Shown one piece after another: positions 1 through 7,242 of a stretch of DNA of 64,000 nucleotides (position 1 is the stretch's first letter; each line of letters starts with the position of its first letter). The position numbers and the translations under genes are program-made. The notes beneath the pieces are model-generated. The model saw only the letters and a list, made by a program, of their open reading frames with translations, was not told where the DNA came from and searched no databases. Source of the DNA: Amycolatopsis azurea DSM 43854 (GTDB lineage Bacteria; Actinomycetota; Actinomycetes; Mycobacteriales; Pseudonocardiaceae); contig NZ_MUXN01000020.1 in NCBI RefSeq assembly GCF_001995215.1, forward strand, positions 124,001-188,000, read 5' to 3'.

Positions 1-978
1 GCGGACGAGCGGAACCCCGAGAGCTTCTCGGTCCGTGACCTCCTGGCGCTTTGGGGGGTGAAGGATCGTGGCGACCAGGTCAGTCAGATCGAAGCGGATC
101 TCGCGAACCACGGATTGGTGACTTCGCCCAGCTTCAGGGCGGTGACCCTCGACACGACGGTTTCGCTGATCACGCCACCCGACGAGGAAGACGAGCCACC
201 GGAGGCGGGAAGGTCTGGAATGGACAATCTCCCGGTCGCGGAGGACGACGAGGGCGGTGACGACCTGAACGTCCGTCTGACGGTGGGAAATCTGTCTCCT
301 CTGCGTGGTGTCGAGTCTGTGAGTCCCAACAGCACGCTCGAAGAAGCGATCACGAAGATGCTTCTCAACGACTACTCGCAGCTCGCGGTCCTGAGCGGCC
401 CCCGTAACCTGCGAGGTGCCGTCACGTGGCGCTCGGTCGCGCAGGCGATGCACCAGAGGCCCGAGGCGAGCGTCGCCGATGCGATCGATCCTCTGGTGGA
501 GGTCGTTCCCTACGATCGCGACCTCTTCGAGGTGCTTCCTACGTTGCAGCAGCGCGATTTCGTCTTCGTCTTGAACGAAAGCAAGGTCATCGAGGGCATT
601 GTCACGACCGCCGATGTCGCGCAGCGCTACGGCGAGCTGGCTACGCCGTTCTTCCAGCTGGGTGAGCTGGATCAAACGCTCCGCTGGATTCTGGGGCGCT
701 CTTTCGACGTCGAATCCATTCGGCCGTATTGCAACAGGAAGGTCGAGAGCTTCGATCAGCTCACCATTGGTGACTACCTGCGCGTACTGGAGAACAACGA
801 GGCATGGGCGAAGTTGGGCTGGCCATTGGATCGCTCCGCTTTCATCGAGCGGCTGGACGCGATCCGGGTCATCCGCAACAAGGTCATGCACTTTCATCCG
901 GACCCGGTGCCGGAGGACGCGGTCGAAAAGCTGCGACGGTTCAACCGGCTGTTGCACCAATACCGCGACCTGGCCTAG
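1..978 (+). CDS. CBS-domain protein with C-terminal HEPN-like domain (5' partial)
   Basis: The reading frame is open from base 1 and has no stop before the GTG at 58, and the upstream residues (ADERNPESFSVRDLLALWG) look coding, so the gene probably begins outside the window. Two CBS motifs occupy the middle (about bases 280-640), ending in IEGIVTTADVAQRYG. The last 110 residues are helical and carry RNKVMH (874-891), matching the R-x4-H signature of HEPN domains, many of which are RNases. The N-terminus resembles a small winged-helix or restriction-associated domain (weak). It sits in the chromosomal flank of the integrated element and converges on the tRNA-Ala locus. A nucleotide-sensing, HEPN-based RNA-targeting role is an inference; the CBS call is firm. 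Confidence 0.75.
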   Translation, partial: ADERNPESFSVRDLLALWGVKDRGDQVSQIEADLANHGLVTSPSFRAVTLDTTVSLITPPDEEDEPPEAGRSGMDNLPVAEDDEGGDDLNVRLTVGNLSPLRGVESVSPNSTLEEAITKMLLNDYSQLAVLSGPRNLRGAVTWRSVAQAMHQRPEASVADAIDPLVEVVPYDRDLFEVLPTLQQRDFVFVLNESKVIEGIVTTADVAQRYGELATPFFQLGELDQTLRWILGRSFDVESIRPYCNRKVESFDQLTIGDYLRVLENNEAWAKLGWPLDRSAFIERLDAIRVIRNKVMHFHPDPVPEDAVEKLRRFNRLLHQYRDLA

Positions 979-992
979 CCGGGACGAAACGC

Positions 993-1026
993 AAGAGACC
1001 CGTGACTCATGAGTCGCGGGTCTCTT
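993..1026. terminator. bidirectional hairpin terminator
   Basis: Near-perfect palindrome: AAGAGACCCG pairs with CGGGTCTCTT around a self-complementary GACTCATGAGTC core. It lies 14 nt after the CBS-HEPN stop and immediately beyond the 3' end of the tRNA-Ala locus as it was before integration, so it would have served both convergent genes. Confidence 0.8.
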
Positions 1027-1030
1027 GGAT

Positions 1031-1076
1031 CTGTGGAGCTGAGGGGAATCGAACCCCTGACCTTCTCGATGCGAAC
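1031..1076. repeat. attachment site, distal end (tRNA-Ala 3' fragment)
   Basis: 46 bp identical to 10377-10422. Bases 1034-1076 are the 3' part of tRNA-Ala in reverse orientation (anticodon loop, T arm, acceptor 3' strand). Identity stops at base 1077, so this is a partial tRNA copy, not a gene. It is the junction between the chromosomal flank (CBS-HEPN side) and the left end of the element. Confidence 0.93.
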
Positions 1077-1674
1077 TGTCGGCATCGACGTTTCCGCAGG
1101 TCACTGAGGTCATGCCCAAGGCCATAGACGCTGCTGACGGTCGCTCATGGTCGATGGCGTTGCTGTACTTTGCTGCTGTACAGCAGCGTCATCGTCGCTG
1201 GTCAGCGCGCTGAGTCTCGCTCTGAATCTATCGCACTCCGGCCCCTCGCGGCTGCCTGAGTGCCCTGGTGCCTGCTCGTCCCCGTTCCCCTCGTCACCGC
1301 CACGCCTTGCGCTGAGTCGGTCGTGTCAAGGCACGCTTTCCCGCCTTGATGCGGGCGGCTCGGCGTAAGACGCTGAGAGGCGAGGGAGCCCCCGGTGACC
1401 ACTGCGCGTCGGCTGGGCGGGTCGGGTGATCTCGCCGTGTGGCTCCTGGAGCTCCGTCGTCGTTGGCGGCGCGCTGCGGGTGCTGCCCTGCGGCGGGCTC
1501 GCCCGGCGGCGCCTGCCGGAGCGGAGCGGGAGGCCGGCGTCGCCTCTTGGGCGTAGCCCGCCGGACGGGTGGTGACCCGCGCGCCGCCAACGGCGGCGCC
1601 TTGATCCCATAGAGCCAAATTCGGCAGGACTCGCTTGTCTGCGCTTTGGCGACCGCTCGGGGCGTCAGGGTGAG
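1077..1674. other. non-coding structured left end of the element
   Basis: About 600 bp without a convincing gene; short ORFs here on both strands have arginine-rich, shadow-type compositions. It holds the arm-type repeat near 1161 and a large inverted repeat. CGTTGGCGGCGCGC (1461-1474) pairs with GCGCGCCGCCAACG (1579-1592); after a 3-nt bulge, GGGT (1478-1481) also pairs with ACCC (1575-1578), and further GC-rich stems lie inside. A replication or transfer origin (single-strand origin, or clt/oriT) would fit its position, but no known origin sequence is recognised. Confidence 0.5.
1161..1188. promoter_or_regulatory. putative integrase/Xis arm-type binding site, left
   Basis: Contains a 21-bp sequence (1161-1181, with two copies of GCTGTAC) repeated exactly at 10307-10327, the other end of the element. 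Here the second copy extends into the perfect palindrome GCTGCTGTACAGCAGC. In the excised circle the two copies would flank the att core, as expected of arm-type sites for a tyrosine integrase. The role is inferred. Confidence 0.6.
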
Positions 1675-2616
1675 CTACACGCGCAGCGTCTTAACGATCT
1701 CGTCGGCAAGGCTGGCGTTACCGGCGGCAACGAACTTTTGGCGCGGGTTCATCGCCGCGGTGATGTCAGCGAGCGAATCGAAGCTGTAGTCAAGGGGGAG
1801 CGCTCGGCCCTGGAGATCGACGACGGTTCCGCCTGCGGCATGAAGCACGTAGTGGCCTGGCGCAAGGTCCCAGATGGCGAACCCCTTCGCGAACTCGACT
1901 GTGGCGTCGGTCAGACCAGCGGCCACATGGCACAGGCTCACTGAACCGAAGTCGACACCGATACGCCCCTTCTTCTTGTCTCCGGCGGACGGTGCGCTGA
2001 GAGCGGCTAGGAAACCCTCCTGCCGTGCGAGGGGAGCGAACCGTGCATCTGGGCGCATCAAGTAGTTGGTTACCAGGGCTTGCGGAAGGCTGGCTTGCGA
2101 GGGCTGGTCGAGTGCGTACCTAGTGGAGTCGGCTGTGACCATGAACGCCCGGTCAACGCCTTCGTCGTCTCGCGCGCCGATGTAGAGCTGAATGTGGTGG
2201 AAGATATCTCCGATCACCGAAACGATCGGCCTGGCGAGAGCGCGAGAGTAGACCATGATGTGCGTGTAGCCGTAAAGGCCGCGCACCGCGAGTTCGCTGG
2301 TATCCAAGGGATCGACGAGGACGCAAAGATCAGGGTCGGAGTCTGGGCCGATCACCTCCGGGTCGGCTTCCTCTGATGCGTAGACGAAGGACGTCAGGTG
2401 CTCGGCAATGGCTTCCTTGTAGCGTCGATGCATCCACAGATCGAAGTCTGAAAGGAAGTTGTCACTATGGCGAACGTTCTCGTGTTCTCCGCGATTGCCA
2501 GTGATGGCGGCTTTCATCAGGCGGGGCCGGATTTCGAGCATCATTCCCTTGACCAGATCGGCGATGCGTGCGGCCAAGTCTGGGATTGACGGTTCGTGGT
2601 TCATCGAGTGGGCCAC
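1675..2616 (-). CDS. inositol monophosphatase-family protein
   Basis: A 313-residue member of the IMPase/FBPase metal-dependent phosphatase fold. The three metal-site regions can be seen: YASEEADPE (usual GEE motif), DPLDTSE (usual DPxDGT, here with Gly to Thr and Thr to Ser) and WDLAPGHYVLHAAGG (usual WD-x-AAG...EAGG). These predict Mg2+-dependent hydrolysis of a phosphomonoester; the substrate is unknown. It is 9 nt downstream of the HTH/PRTase-like gene and co-transcribed with it, leftward, as cargo of the element. GTG at 2616 is the longest start; ATG at 2604 is an alternative. Base composition is visibly less GC-rich than the chromosomal neighbours. Confidence 0.8.
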   Translation of the reverse strand: MAHSMNHEPSIPDLAARIADLVKGMMLEIRPRLMKAAITGNRGEHENVRHSDNFLSDFDLWMHRRYKEAIAEHLTSFVYASEEADPEVIGPDSDPDLCVLVDPLDTSELAVRGLYGYTHIMVYSRALARPIVSVIGDIFHHIQLYIGARDDEGVDRAFMVTADSTRYALDQPSQASLPQALVTNYLMRPDARFAPLARQEGFLAALSAPSAGDKKKGRIGVDFGSVSLCHVAAGLTDATVEFAKGFAIWDLAPGHYVLHAAGGTVVDLQGRALPLDYSFDSLADITAAMNPRQKFVAAGNASLADEIVKTLRV

Positions 2617-2625
2617 CTTCGTGAT

Positions 2626-3615
2626 CTATCGCAGTTCCAGCGGAGGTTCAATGCCGGGAGGGCTCATGGTCGCGGCGATGAAGATAGCGGAGAAGTCTGC
2701 CTTCCGCAGGTTGTGCACGCCTGCAAGGTCATCGAAGCTGTAGGCGCGGGGATCGTCGCCCTTGGTCATGGCTCCGAATACGGCAAAATACAGGTCGGCA
2801 GTCGGGTAGCGTGCACGAACCTGCTTTTCAAGGTATCCGATAGCGTCGGAATGCTTGACCTCGAAATCGCAGAGAACGATAGTCGGGTGATCTTTGGCCT
2901 CGGGGAAAACGGAAGCGTCGTCAAGTTCGATACCACCGCGAACCTTGTTGCATCGTAGGTAGCCGATGGGGCATCGCGAAAATCGTGAAGACGAAAGAAA
3001 AGTTGCCATGACCAAACCTGCTTCGTTGATCCCGAAGCAGATATCAACGTCGAGGCGGCTGCCGAGATTCTTGATCTGATTGCCGAGCCGCTCGATCCCC
3101 AGTCCGAATGTTTCCCAATTCAAGTCCAGTAACCGACCTGGCTGCGGGTTCGGTAGTGAGAAGACGTCGATAGTAGAATCGCCGAATTCAGCCCTGGGGA
3201 CCGCAAGGGCGAATTCTTCGCCAACCTGGTTTCCTGGGGCGGCTCGGGCCCCCTCTGTGTGAATCCTCTGCGGGGGAGACCCTTGAGCAGGAGCTTCCGC
3301 CCTTGTCTGGGGCGGCTCGGGTACAAACTCGATTCCGCCTTCGTGCGGCCCGAAGAGTTGTTCGGCTTGCCAGCCGGGAAGCATTGCTTCAAGGATTCGG
3401 CAGTGGTCGGCGTAGGGCAGGCCGACGAGTTCGCCGGATAGCCATCGGTAGAACTGGGCTTTGCTGGGAAAGCTGCCCCTGAGGCTCTTGTCGACCTTCT
3501 CGGCCACCTTGTCGTACTCGCGGCAGAACGCGCGGTAGCTCTGCAAGTGTCGTCCTCTGAGCAGGACTTTGAGGACGATCGGCCGGGCTTCCTGAGCTGT
3601 GGTGTCGGGGCTCAT
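2626..3615 (-). CDS. HTH protein with phosphoribosyltransferase-like C-terminus
   Basis: 329 residues from the ATG at 3615. The N-terminal ~75 residues (RAFCREYDKVAEKVDKSL, then KAQFYRWLSGEL and the LPYADHCRILEAM region) match a helix-turn-helix-type domain common in actinomycete regulators. After a Pro-rich linker (residues ~80-130), the C-terminal half resembles a PRTase fold: an INEAGLVMATFL helix and a hydrophobic strand TIVLCDFEVKHSDAIG where PRPP-binding loops normally read DDxxxTG. That loop is degenerate, so catalysis is uncertain. A longer in-frame ATG exists at 3756, but it would run through the promoter repeats. It forms an operon with the IMPase gene and probably recognises the GAGAC array upstream (inference). 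Confidence 0.6.
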   Translation of the reverse strand: MSPDTTAQEARPIVLKVLLRGRHLQSYRAFCREYDKVAEKVDKSLRGSFPSKAQFYRWLSGELVGLPYADHCRILEAMLPGWQAEQLFGPHEGGIEFVPEPPQTRAEAPAQGSPPQRIHTEGARAAPGNQVGEEFALAVPRAEFGDSTIDVFSLPNPQPGRLLDLNWETFGLGIERLGNQIKNLGSRLDVDICFGINEAGLVMATFLSSSRFSRCPIGYLRCNKVRGGIELDDASVFPEAKDHPTIVLCDFEVKHSDAIGYLEKQVRARYPTADLYFAVFGAMTKGDDPRAYSFDDLAGVHNLRKADFSAIFIAATMSPPGIEPPLELR

Positions 3616-3632
3616 GAGACCAACGTAGCACG

Positions 3633-3690
3633 GGAGACGAGACAAGACGAGACAAAGTGAGTGCGAGACGCAGTGAGGCGAGACCGAGAC
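3633..3690. promoter_or_regulatory. GAGAC repeat array in the divergent promoter region
   Basis: Six direct copies of (C/G)GAGAC within 58 bp, with CGAGAC at 3638, 3648, 3664, 3679 and 3685 and GGAGAC at 3633. They lie immediately upstream of the leftward HTH/PRTase gene and ahead of the rightward pra-rep-int operon. The arrangement suggests a multi-site operator for the adjacent regulator. Confidence 0.6.
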
Positions 3691-3730
3691 GGTGTCGTGA
3701 CGGGACACCCATTTGGCCGATTGTTGTAGG

Positions 3731-3748
3731 TACGCCGGTAAAGGCGTA
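3731..3748. promoter_or_regulatory. inverted repeat upstream of the pra-like gene
   Basis: TACGCC-GGTAAA-GGCGTA, perfect 6-bp arms, 28 bp before the start of the first rightward gene. Candidate repressor operator of the transfer/replication operon. Confidence 0.4.
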
Positions 3749-3776
3749 TCCGACAAGCGGGAAGGTTCACCACGAC

Positions 3777-4235
3777 ATGGCGATCGAAAAGGGCATCCGA
3801 TTCAGCGTTGACCACGATGACGCGTTTCCGCAGGGTCTTGTGATGGTGGGCGAAGTGTCGCCGGACAACGAATATCAGTCGCGTGAGGAGAGGGCGCAGG
3901 GGCGGCCGACGAGGCAGCGGGTGGACGAGGTGACCGGGAAGCGGCAGTGGAAGTTCATGGCGACCGACCCCGGTGAGACGAAGGCGAAGCGGGCTTCGTT
4001 CGAGATCACGCTGCTGGCTGATGTGCAGCCGGTGCCGACGACGGCTGAGGTGATGCCGGGTATGCGCCCGGTGGAGCTGGACGGGCTGACCGCTGAACCC
4101 AAGGTGGCCGGGCAAGGTGAGTACAAGTATCTGTCCTACGTGTTCCGCGCTACCGGATTCAAGGCGGCGGGAAGTGGCGTGGGCGGGAAGGCTTCCCGGT
4201 CGACGGCGGGTGAGTCCTCGGCCAAGGCCGCGTGA
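3777..4235 (+). CDS. pra: Pra-like activator of replication, integration and excision
   Basis: 152 residues from the ATG at 3777. The pattern AFPQGLVMVGEVSP, then a DxETGKRQW-like strand, VQPVP, MRPVELDGLT, and C-terminal LSYVFRATGFKA is characteristic of the short family annotated as plasmid replication, integration and excision activator, found first in AICE rep operons (Pra in pSAM2). The Ala/Ser-rich tail is typical. It opens the rightward operon; in pSAM2 the Pra protein turns on rep, xis and int, so the same role is inferred here. Confidence 0.75.
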   Translation: MAIEKGIRFSVDHDDAFPQGLVMVGEVSPDNEYQSREERAQGRPTRQRVDEVTGKRQWKFMATDPGETKAKRASFEITLLADVQPVPTTAEVMPGMRPVELDGLTAEPKVAGQGEYKYLSYVFRATGFKAAGSGVGGKASRSTAGESSAKAA

Positions 4236-4265
4236 CGGCACTGACTTCTAGAGGGAAGTGGTGTC

Positions 4266-4778
4266 GTGACGTCGAAAAAGCAGGTGTCGGCGTGGGAGTC
4301 GGCGTATCGCGTTTATCGGGACGCGGCGGACGTGGATGCACGGTCGCGGGGCGCGAATCCGGATGTTGCGCGAGAGATGGCGGCGGCGTCGCGGTTGGTC
4401 GCTCAGGCATGGCGAGCGCTGGGCAGTGATCCCGACCTGCCGTGGTGGGTGGTCGCCGCCGTGGTGTCGGCCGCGCAAGCCTTCGAGGAGCAGGCGCGGG
4501 AGTGGGAACGCAAGGCGGGAGGTGACGAGTATGCGGGAGGGGTTCGGCCCAACGTGGGTGATCAGCCCGTGGGACGAGGTGACGGTGGAGGAGACTGGTT
4601 CGGGTCCGGGGTCGCCCCCGGCGCTGGTGCTGTCGGGCACAGCGGGATCGCTGACGATCCGTCCTCCCGAACATCGGGGCGACTGGCTGAGCCGGGCCGT
4701 CTTCCTTCGCCGACTCCGCGATTGCGCGGACGAACTGGCGGCACTGCTCGAAAGCCGCGCACGGACCGGGGCCTGTGA
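4266..4778 (+). CDS. small AICE protein, unknown function
   Basis: GTG start at 4266 behind GAGGGA. The first ~90 residues (helical; ARSRGANPDVAREMAAASRL, then LPWWVVAAVVSAAQAFEEQAREWE) look like a genuine small AICE protein. From about base 4535 the frame overlaps the next gene in another frame and turns Gly/Arg/Pro-rich with weaker third-position GC. It is nevertheless open until a TGA at 4776-4778 that overlaps the following ATG (TGATG). Either the gene really extends through a ~250-nt overlap, or an indel has lengthened it. No function recognised. Confidence 0.5.
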   Translation: MTSKKQVSAWESAYRVYRDAADVDARSRGANPDVAREMAAASRLVAQAWRALGSDPDLPWWVVAAVVSAAQAFEEQAREWERKAGGDEYAGGVRPNVGDQPVGRGDGGGDWFGSGVAPGAGAVGHSGIADDPSSRTSGRLAEPGRLPSPTPRLRGRTGGTARKPRTDRGL

Positions 4779-4800
4779 TGACGACTCCGGGCAGGAATGA
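4531..4800 (+). CDS. small AICE protein, unknown function
   Basis: 89 residues starting MREGFGPTWVISPWDEVTVE. Third codon positions are mostly G/C, and the C-terminal helix (AVFLRRLRDCADELAALLES) is protein-like, so this is the better-supported frame for 4531-4800. It overlaps the previous gene by up to 248 nt and the next by 23 nt. Function unknown. Confidence 0.55.
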   Translation: MREGFGPTWVISPWDEVTVEETGSGPGSPPALVLSGTAGSLTIRPPEHRGDWLSRAVFLRRLRDCADELAALLESRARTGACDDDSGQE

Positions 4801-5032
4801 GCCGCAAACACTCAAGGATGCGCACGACGTTGCGGCATCGACTCGTCCGCTGCCAGGGGCGAGCCTGTCGACGTGGCTGAAATGGCGGCAGGCCAACGCC
4901 AGAATGTATCGCGCGGTGTCCGATGTGGACCGTTTTCATCACCACGAGATTCGGTACTGGGTCGCGCACGAGGACGGTAAGGCGGAAGAACTTGCCGCGA
5001 GGATTCGGGCGGAGAAATCGGATGCCAGTTAG
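4778..5032 (+). CDS. small helical AICE protein, unknown function
   Basis: 84 residues from the ATG at 4778 (a GTG at 4775 is adjacent). SLSTWLKWRQANARMYRAVS and HEDGKAEELAARIRAE suggest a compact helical protein. Start overlaps the preceding TGA; the 3' end overlaps the XRE gene by 11 nt. Such short ORFs between pra and tra are common in AICEs; no function recognised. Confidence 0.55.
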   Translation: MTTPGRNEPQTLKDAHDVAASTRPLPGASLSTWLKWRQANARMYRAVSDVDRFHHHEIRYWVAHEDGKAEELAARIRAEKSDAS

Positions 5033-5324
5033 ACGCGTGCAGGAATGGGGAGGAAACGGCGACGGTTCGATGCTGGACGGCAAGACGGCGGCGCAATGGT
5101 TGCGGCGGGCACGTCGATTTCGGCGGCTGACCCAAGCTCAACTGGCCAAGCGATCCGGAATCAGCCCTCGGCACCTCGGCCAACTGGAGCGGGGCGAACG
5201 GTCGTTGACCACGGTGACTACAGCGGTCCGCCTGGCGGATGGCCTGGAGATCGCACGGGAGCACGTGTGGTTGGTCGCGCTTCGGGAGTTCGAACGTAAG
5301 GAGCGCGCACGGTCGCAGGACTGA
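5022..5324 (+). CDS. XRE-family DNA-binding regulator
   Basis: 100 residues. A lambda-repressor-type HTH is clear: LRRARRFRRLTQAQLAKRSG then ISPRHLGQLERGERSLTTVT, with a third helix LADGLEIAREHV. ATG at 5022 overlaps the previous gene and has GGCGGAG upstream; ATG at 5070 after GGGGAGG is a shorter alternative. Position in the middle of the operon suggests control of the downstream tra/rep/xis/int genes. Confidence 0.8.
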   Translation: MPVRRVQEWGGNGDGSMLDGKTAAQWLRRARRFRRLTQAQLAKRSGISPRHLGQLERGERSLTTVTTAVRLADGLEIAREHVWLVALREFERKERARSQD

Positions 5325-5417
5325 CTCGATAGGCAAGAACTGAATATCGAAATTTTCGCACGTGGGGACGTGTGGCGGATAAACGCGTCCTCACGTGGCT
5401 AAAAGTGTCCCTTAAAA

Positions 5418-5459
5418 CGCAGAACCGGCCCTTGGCTACCAACCTGTTCCGGTTCTGCG
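5418..5459. terminator. hairpin between XRE gene and tra module
   Basis: CGCAGAACCGG (5418-5428) pairs perfectly with CCGGTTCTGCG (5449-5459) over a 20-nt loop. No U-tract follows, so it may be a terminator, attenuator or mRNA-processing hairpin separating the regulatory genes from tra-rep-xis-int. Confidence 0.5.
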
Positions 5460-5482
5460 CCTGTCCACTGGAGCAGTGAACA

Positions 5483-5659
5483 ATGACGAAGATAAATGAC
5501 GGCATGCAGTGCGAGTCAACGGGGGTCACCCGAACGCGCTGTACGGAATGCAAACGGTTCGCTCGGCTGCTGCCGGGTGAGGAGAAGTGCTCCTCGTGCC
5601 TGGGGATGTTGCCGCTGCCGATCGTGGTTCCCGCTGCTGGTCTGCGGGGTGGTCGGTGA
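5483..5659 (+). CDS. 58-aa zinc-ribbon-like protein upstream of tra
   Basis: ATG at 5483. Two CxxC pairs, CTEC and CSSC, about 13 residues apart, predict a small zinc ribbon; an extra Cys is at residue 10. The TGA (5657-5659) overlaps the ATG of the transfer gene (TGATG), implying translational coupling. Codon usage looks coding. Function unknown; a DNA-binding partner or regulator of the transfer protein is a guess. Confidence 0.6.
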   Translation: MTKINDGMQCESTGVTRTRCTECKRFARLLPGEEKCSSCLGMLPLPIVVPAAGLRGGR

Positions 5660-7242
5660 TGAACACGCAGGAGATCATGACCACCCTTGCGGTCGGTGGC
5701 GGGCTGGCGGTGGTGTTGTGGGTGCTGGCCAAGGTCGGCCGTGTGCTGGCGAGTGTGTTCGAGGCGCTGGCCGCGTTGGCGGTGCTCGGTGTGGCGCTGT
5801 GGGGCCTGCTGCGGGCGGTCGGCTGGATTGTTCGGCAACTCGTCGGGCACTGGCGTACCTGCCTGGCGCTGCTGGCGTTGTGGGGCTGGTGCACGGTGCT
5901 GGGCTGGGTGTCGCTCGTCGTCACGGTCGGCGTGCTGGCGGCGGTGCTGCTGGTGTGGTGGCGGTTGGACGCGGTCGGCTATGACCAGTGGTGCGGGCGG
6001 TGGCTGCGGGCGTGGTGGCTGCGCTGGGCGCTCTACGGTCGCAAGCTGGCCGGGTGGCTGCACGCCTGCGGGCTGACTGTCCGGGATGACGCGATTCCCG
6101 TTGATGTGACGGTGAACCTGGTTTCTCGGCGGCGCAAGCGTGAGGCGGTCGCGAAGGCGCGTCAGGCGTCCGGGGTGGCGGTGCCGAAACTGCTGTCGGT
6201 CCGCTCCGGCCCGTCGTGGGATGAGGTCCGGGTCCGGCTGGTCCCTGGGCAGAAGCCGGAAGACTTCGACGAGAAGGCGCGTGAGCTGGCGGTGGCGCGC
6301 AAAGTGTCCCGCTGTCAGGTGCGTGAGCTGGAACCCAATGTGGTGTCCATCGACTTCATGCGCCGTGACCTGCTGGAGGCGGCGGTGGCGTGCCTGCCGG
6401 TTCCGGAGATGCTGCCCACGGATGGCTCGGGGGTGGATCTGCGGGCGGTGTACGCGGGTTCGACGGAGTACGGGAAGCCGTGGACGGTGCCGTTGATGGG
6501 TCGTGGCGCGCACACGCTCGTGGCTGGGGCGACGGGTGCGGGCAAGGGGTCGGTGATGTGGTCCCCGCTGGTGTCGGCGGCTCCGGCGATCCGTGCGGGT
6601 TTGGTGCGTATGTCGGGGATCGACCCGAAAGCGATGGAGCTGTCTTACGGGCGCGGGATCTTCGCCCGCTACGGGCAGTCGGGCAAGGAAGCGCTGGAGA
6701 TCCTGGAGGCGCTGATCGATGAGCTGGAGAACCGTAAGCGCGTCTTCGCCGGAAACACCCGTGAGGTGCCGCTCTCGACGGAGTATCCGTTGGAGCTGCT
6801 GGAGTTCGACGAGATCGGGGCGTTGACCCGCTACACCGACCGTAAGACCCGTGAGGCCATTGTGGAGCGGGTGGCGGTCCTGGCTACTCAGGGGCGGGCG
6901 CTGTTGTTCACGGTGCGCGGGTATGTCCAGGAGCCGACGAAGGACACCGTTCCGGTTCGGGAGCTGTTGCCCCGGCGGGTGGCGCTGCGGGTGGCCTCGA
7001 AGACACAGGTTCCGATGGTCCTCGGGGACGGCGCGTATGAGCGTGGGGCGTGGGCGAACCGGATCCCGGAGGGCTCGGCCGGTGTCGGCTACGTCTGGGG
7101 CGAGGGCATCCGTGAACCCCTCCGCGTGCGGGCCGGTTGGGTTCCGGACCAGACCATCAAGCACTTGGAGCGCTACGTCACCAACGGCGGTGCCTCGGTC
7201 GTCCACCTGTCAGACCGGCGCGGCGAGAGGGGGACGGCATGA
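5659..7242 (+). CDS. FtsK/SpoIIIE-type conjugal DNA translocase
   Basis: 527 residues. An N-terminal block of several hydrophobic helices (about residues 7-105) anchors it in the membrane. The ATPase domain follows, with Walker A GATGAGKGS near residue 290 and Walker B-like LELLEFDEIG. This is the architecture of the AICE TraSA/TraB-like proteins that pump double-stranded DNA between mycelial compartments in a single-protein system. The upstream in-frame extension is rejected in favour of the ATG at 5659, which is coupled to the zinc-ribbon ORF. Stop overlaps the rep ATG (ATGA). Confidence 0.9.
   Translation: MNTQEIMTTLAVGGGLAVVLWVLAKVGRVLASVFEALAALAVLGVALWGLLRAVGWIVRQLVGHWRTCLALLALWGWCTVLGWVSLVVTVGVLAAVLLVWWRLDAVGYDQWCGRWLRAWWLRWALYGRKLAGWLHACGLTVRDDAIPVDVTVNLVSRRRKREAVAKARQASGVAVPKLLSVRSGPSWDEVRVRLVPGQKPEDFDEKARELAVARKVSRCQVRELEPNVVSIDFMRRDLLEAAVACLPVPEMLPTDGSGVDLRAVYAGSTEYGKPWTVPLMGRGAHTLVAGATGAGKGSVMWSPLVSAAPAIRAGLVRMSGIDPKAMELSYGRGIFARYGQSGKEALEILEALIDELENRKRVFAGNTREVPLSTEYPLELLEFDEIGALTRYTDRKTREAIVERVAVLATQGRALLFTVRGYVQEPTKDTVPVRELLPRRVALRVASKTQVPMVLGDGAYERGAWANRIPEGSAGVGYVWGEGIREPLRVRAGWVPDQTIKHLERYVTNGGASVVHLSDRRGERGTA

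Noticed and set aside
1034..1076. Possible second tRNA gene
   Set aside because: Only the 3' part of tRNA-Ala is present; the D arm, 5' acceptor strand and rest of the anticodon stem are missing. It is the att copy.
1202..1618. Overlapping leftward ORFs of 94-138 codons in the left end
   Set aside because: Arg/Pro/Ala-rich, three frames open at once, no RBS and no domain; typical high-GC shadow frames over the foldback region.
5218..7206. 662-codon leftward ORF
   Set aside because: Antisense shadow of the FtsK-like gene; composition rich in His/Arg/Gln/Pro, no motifs.
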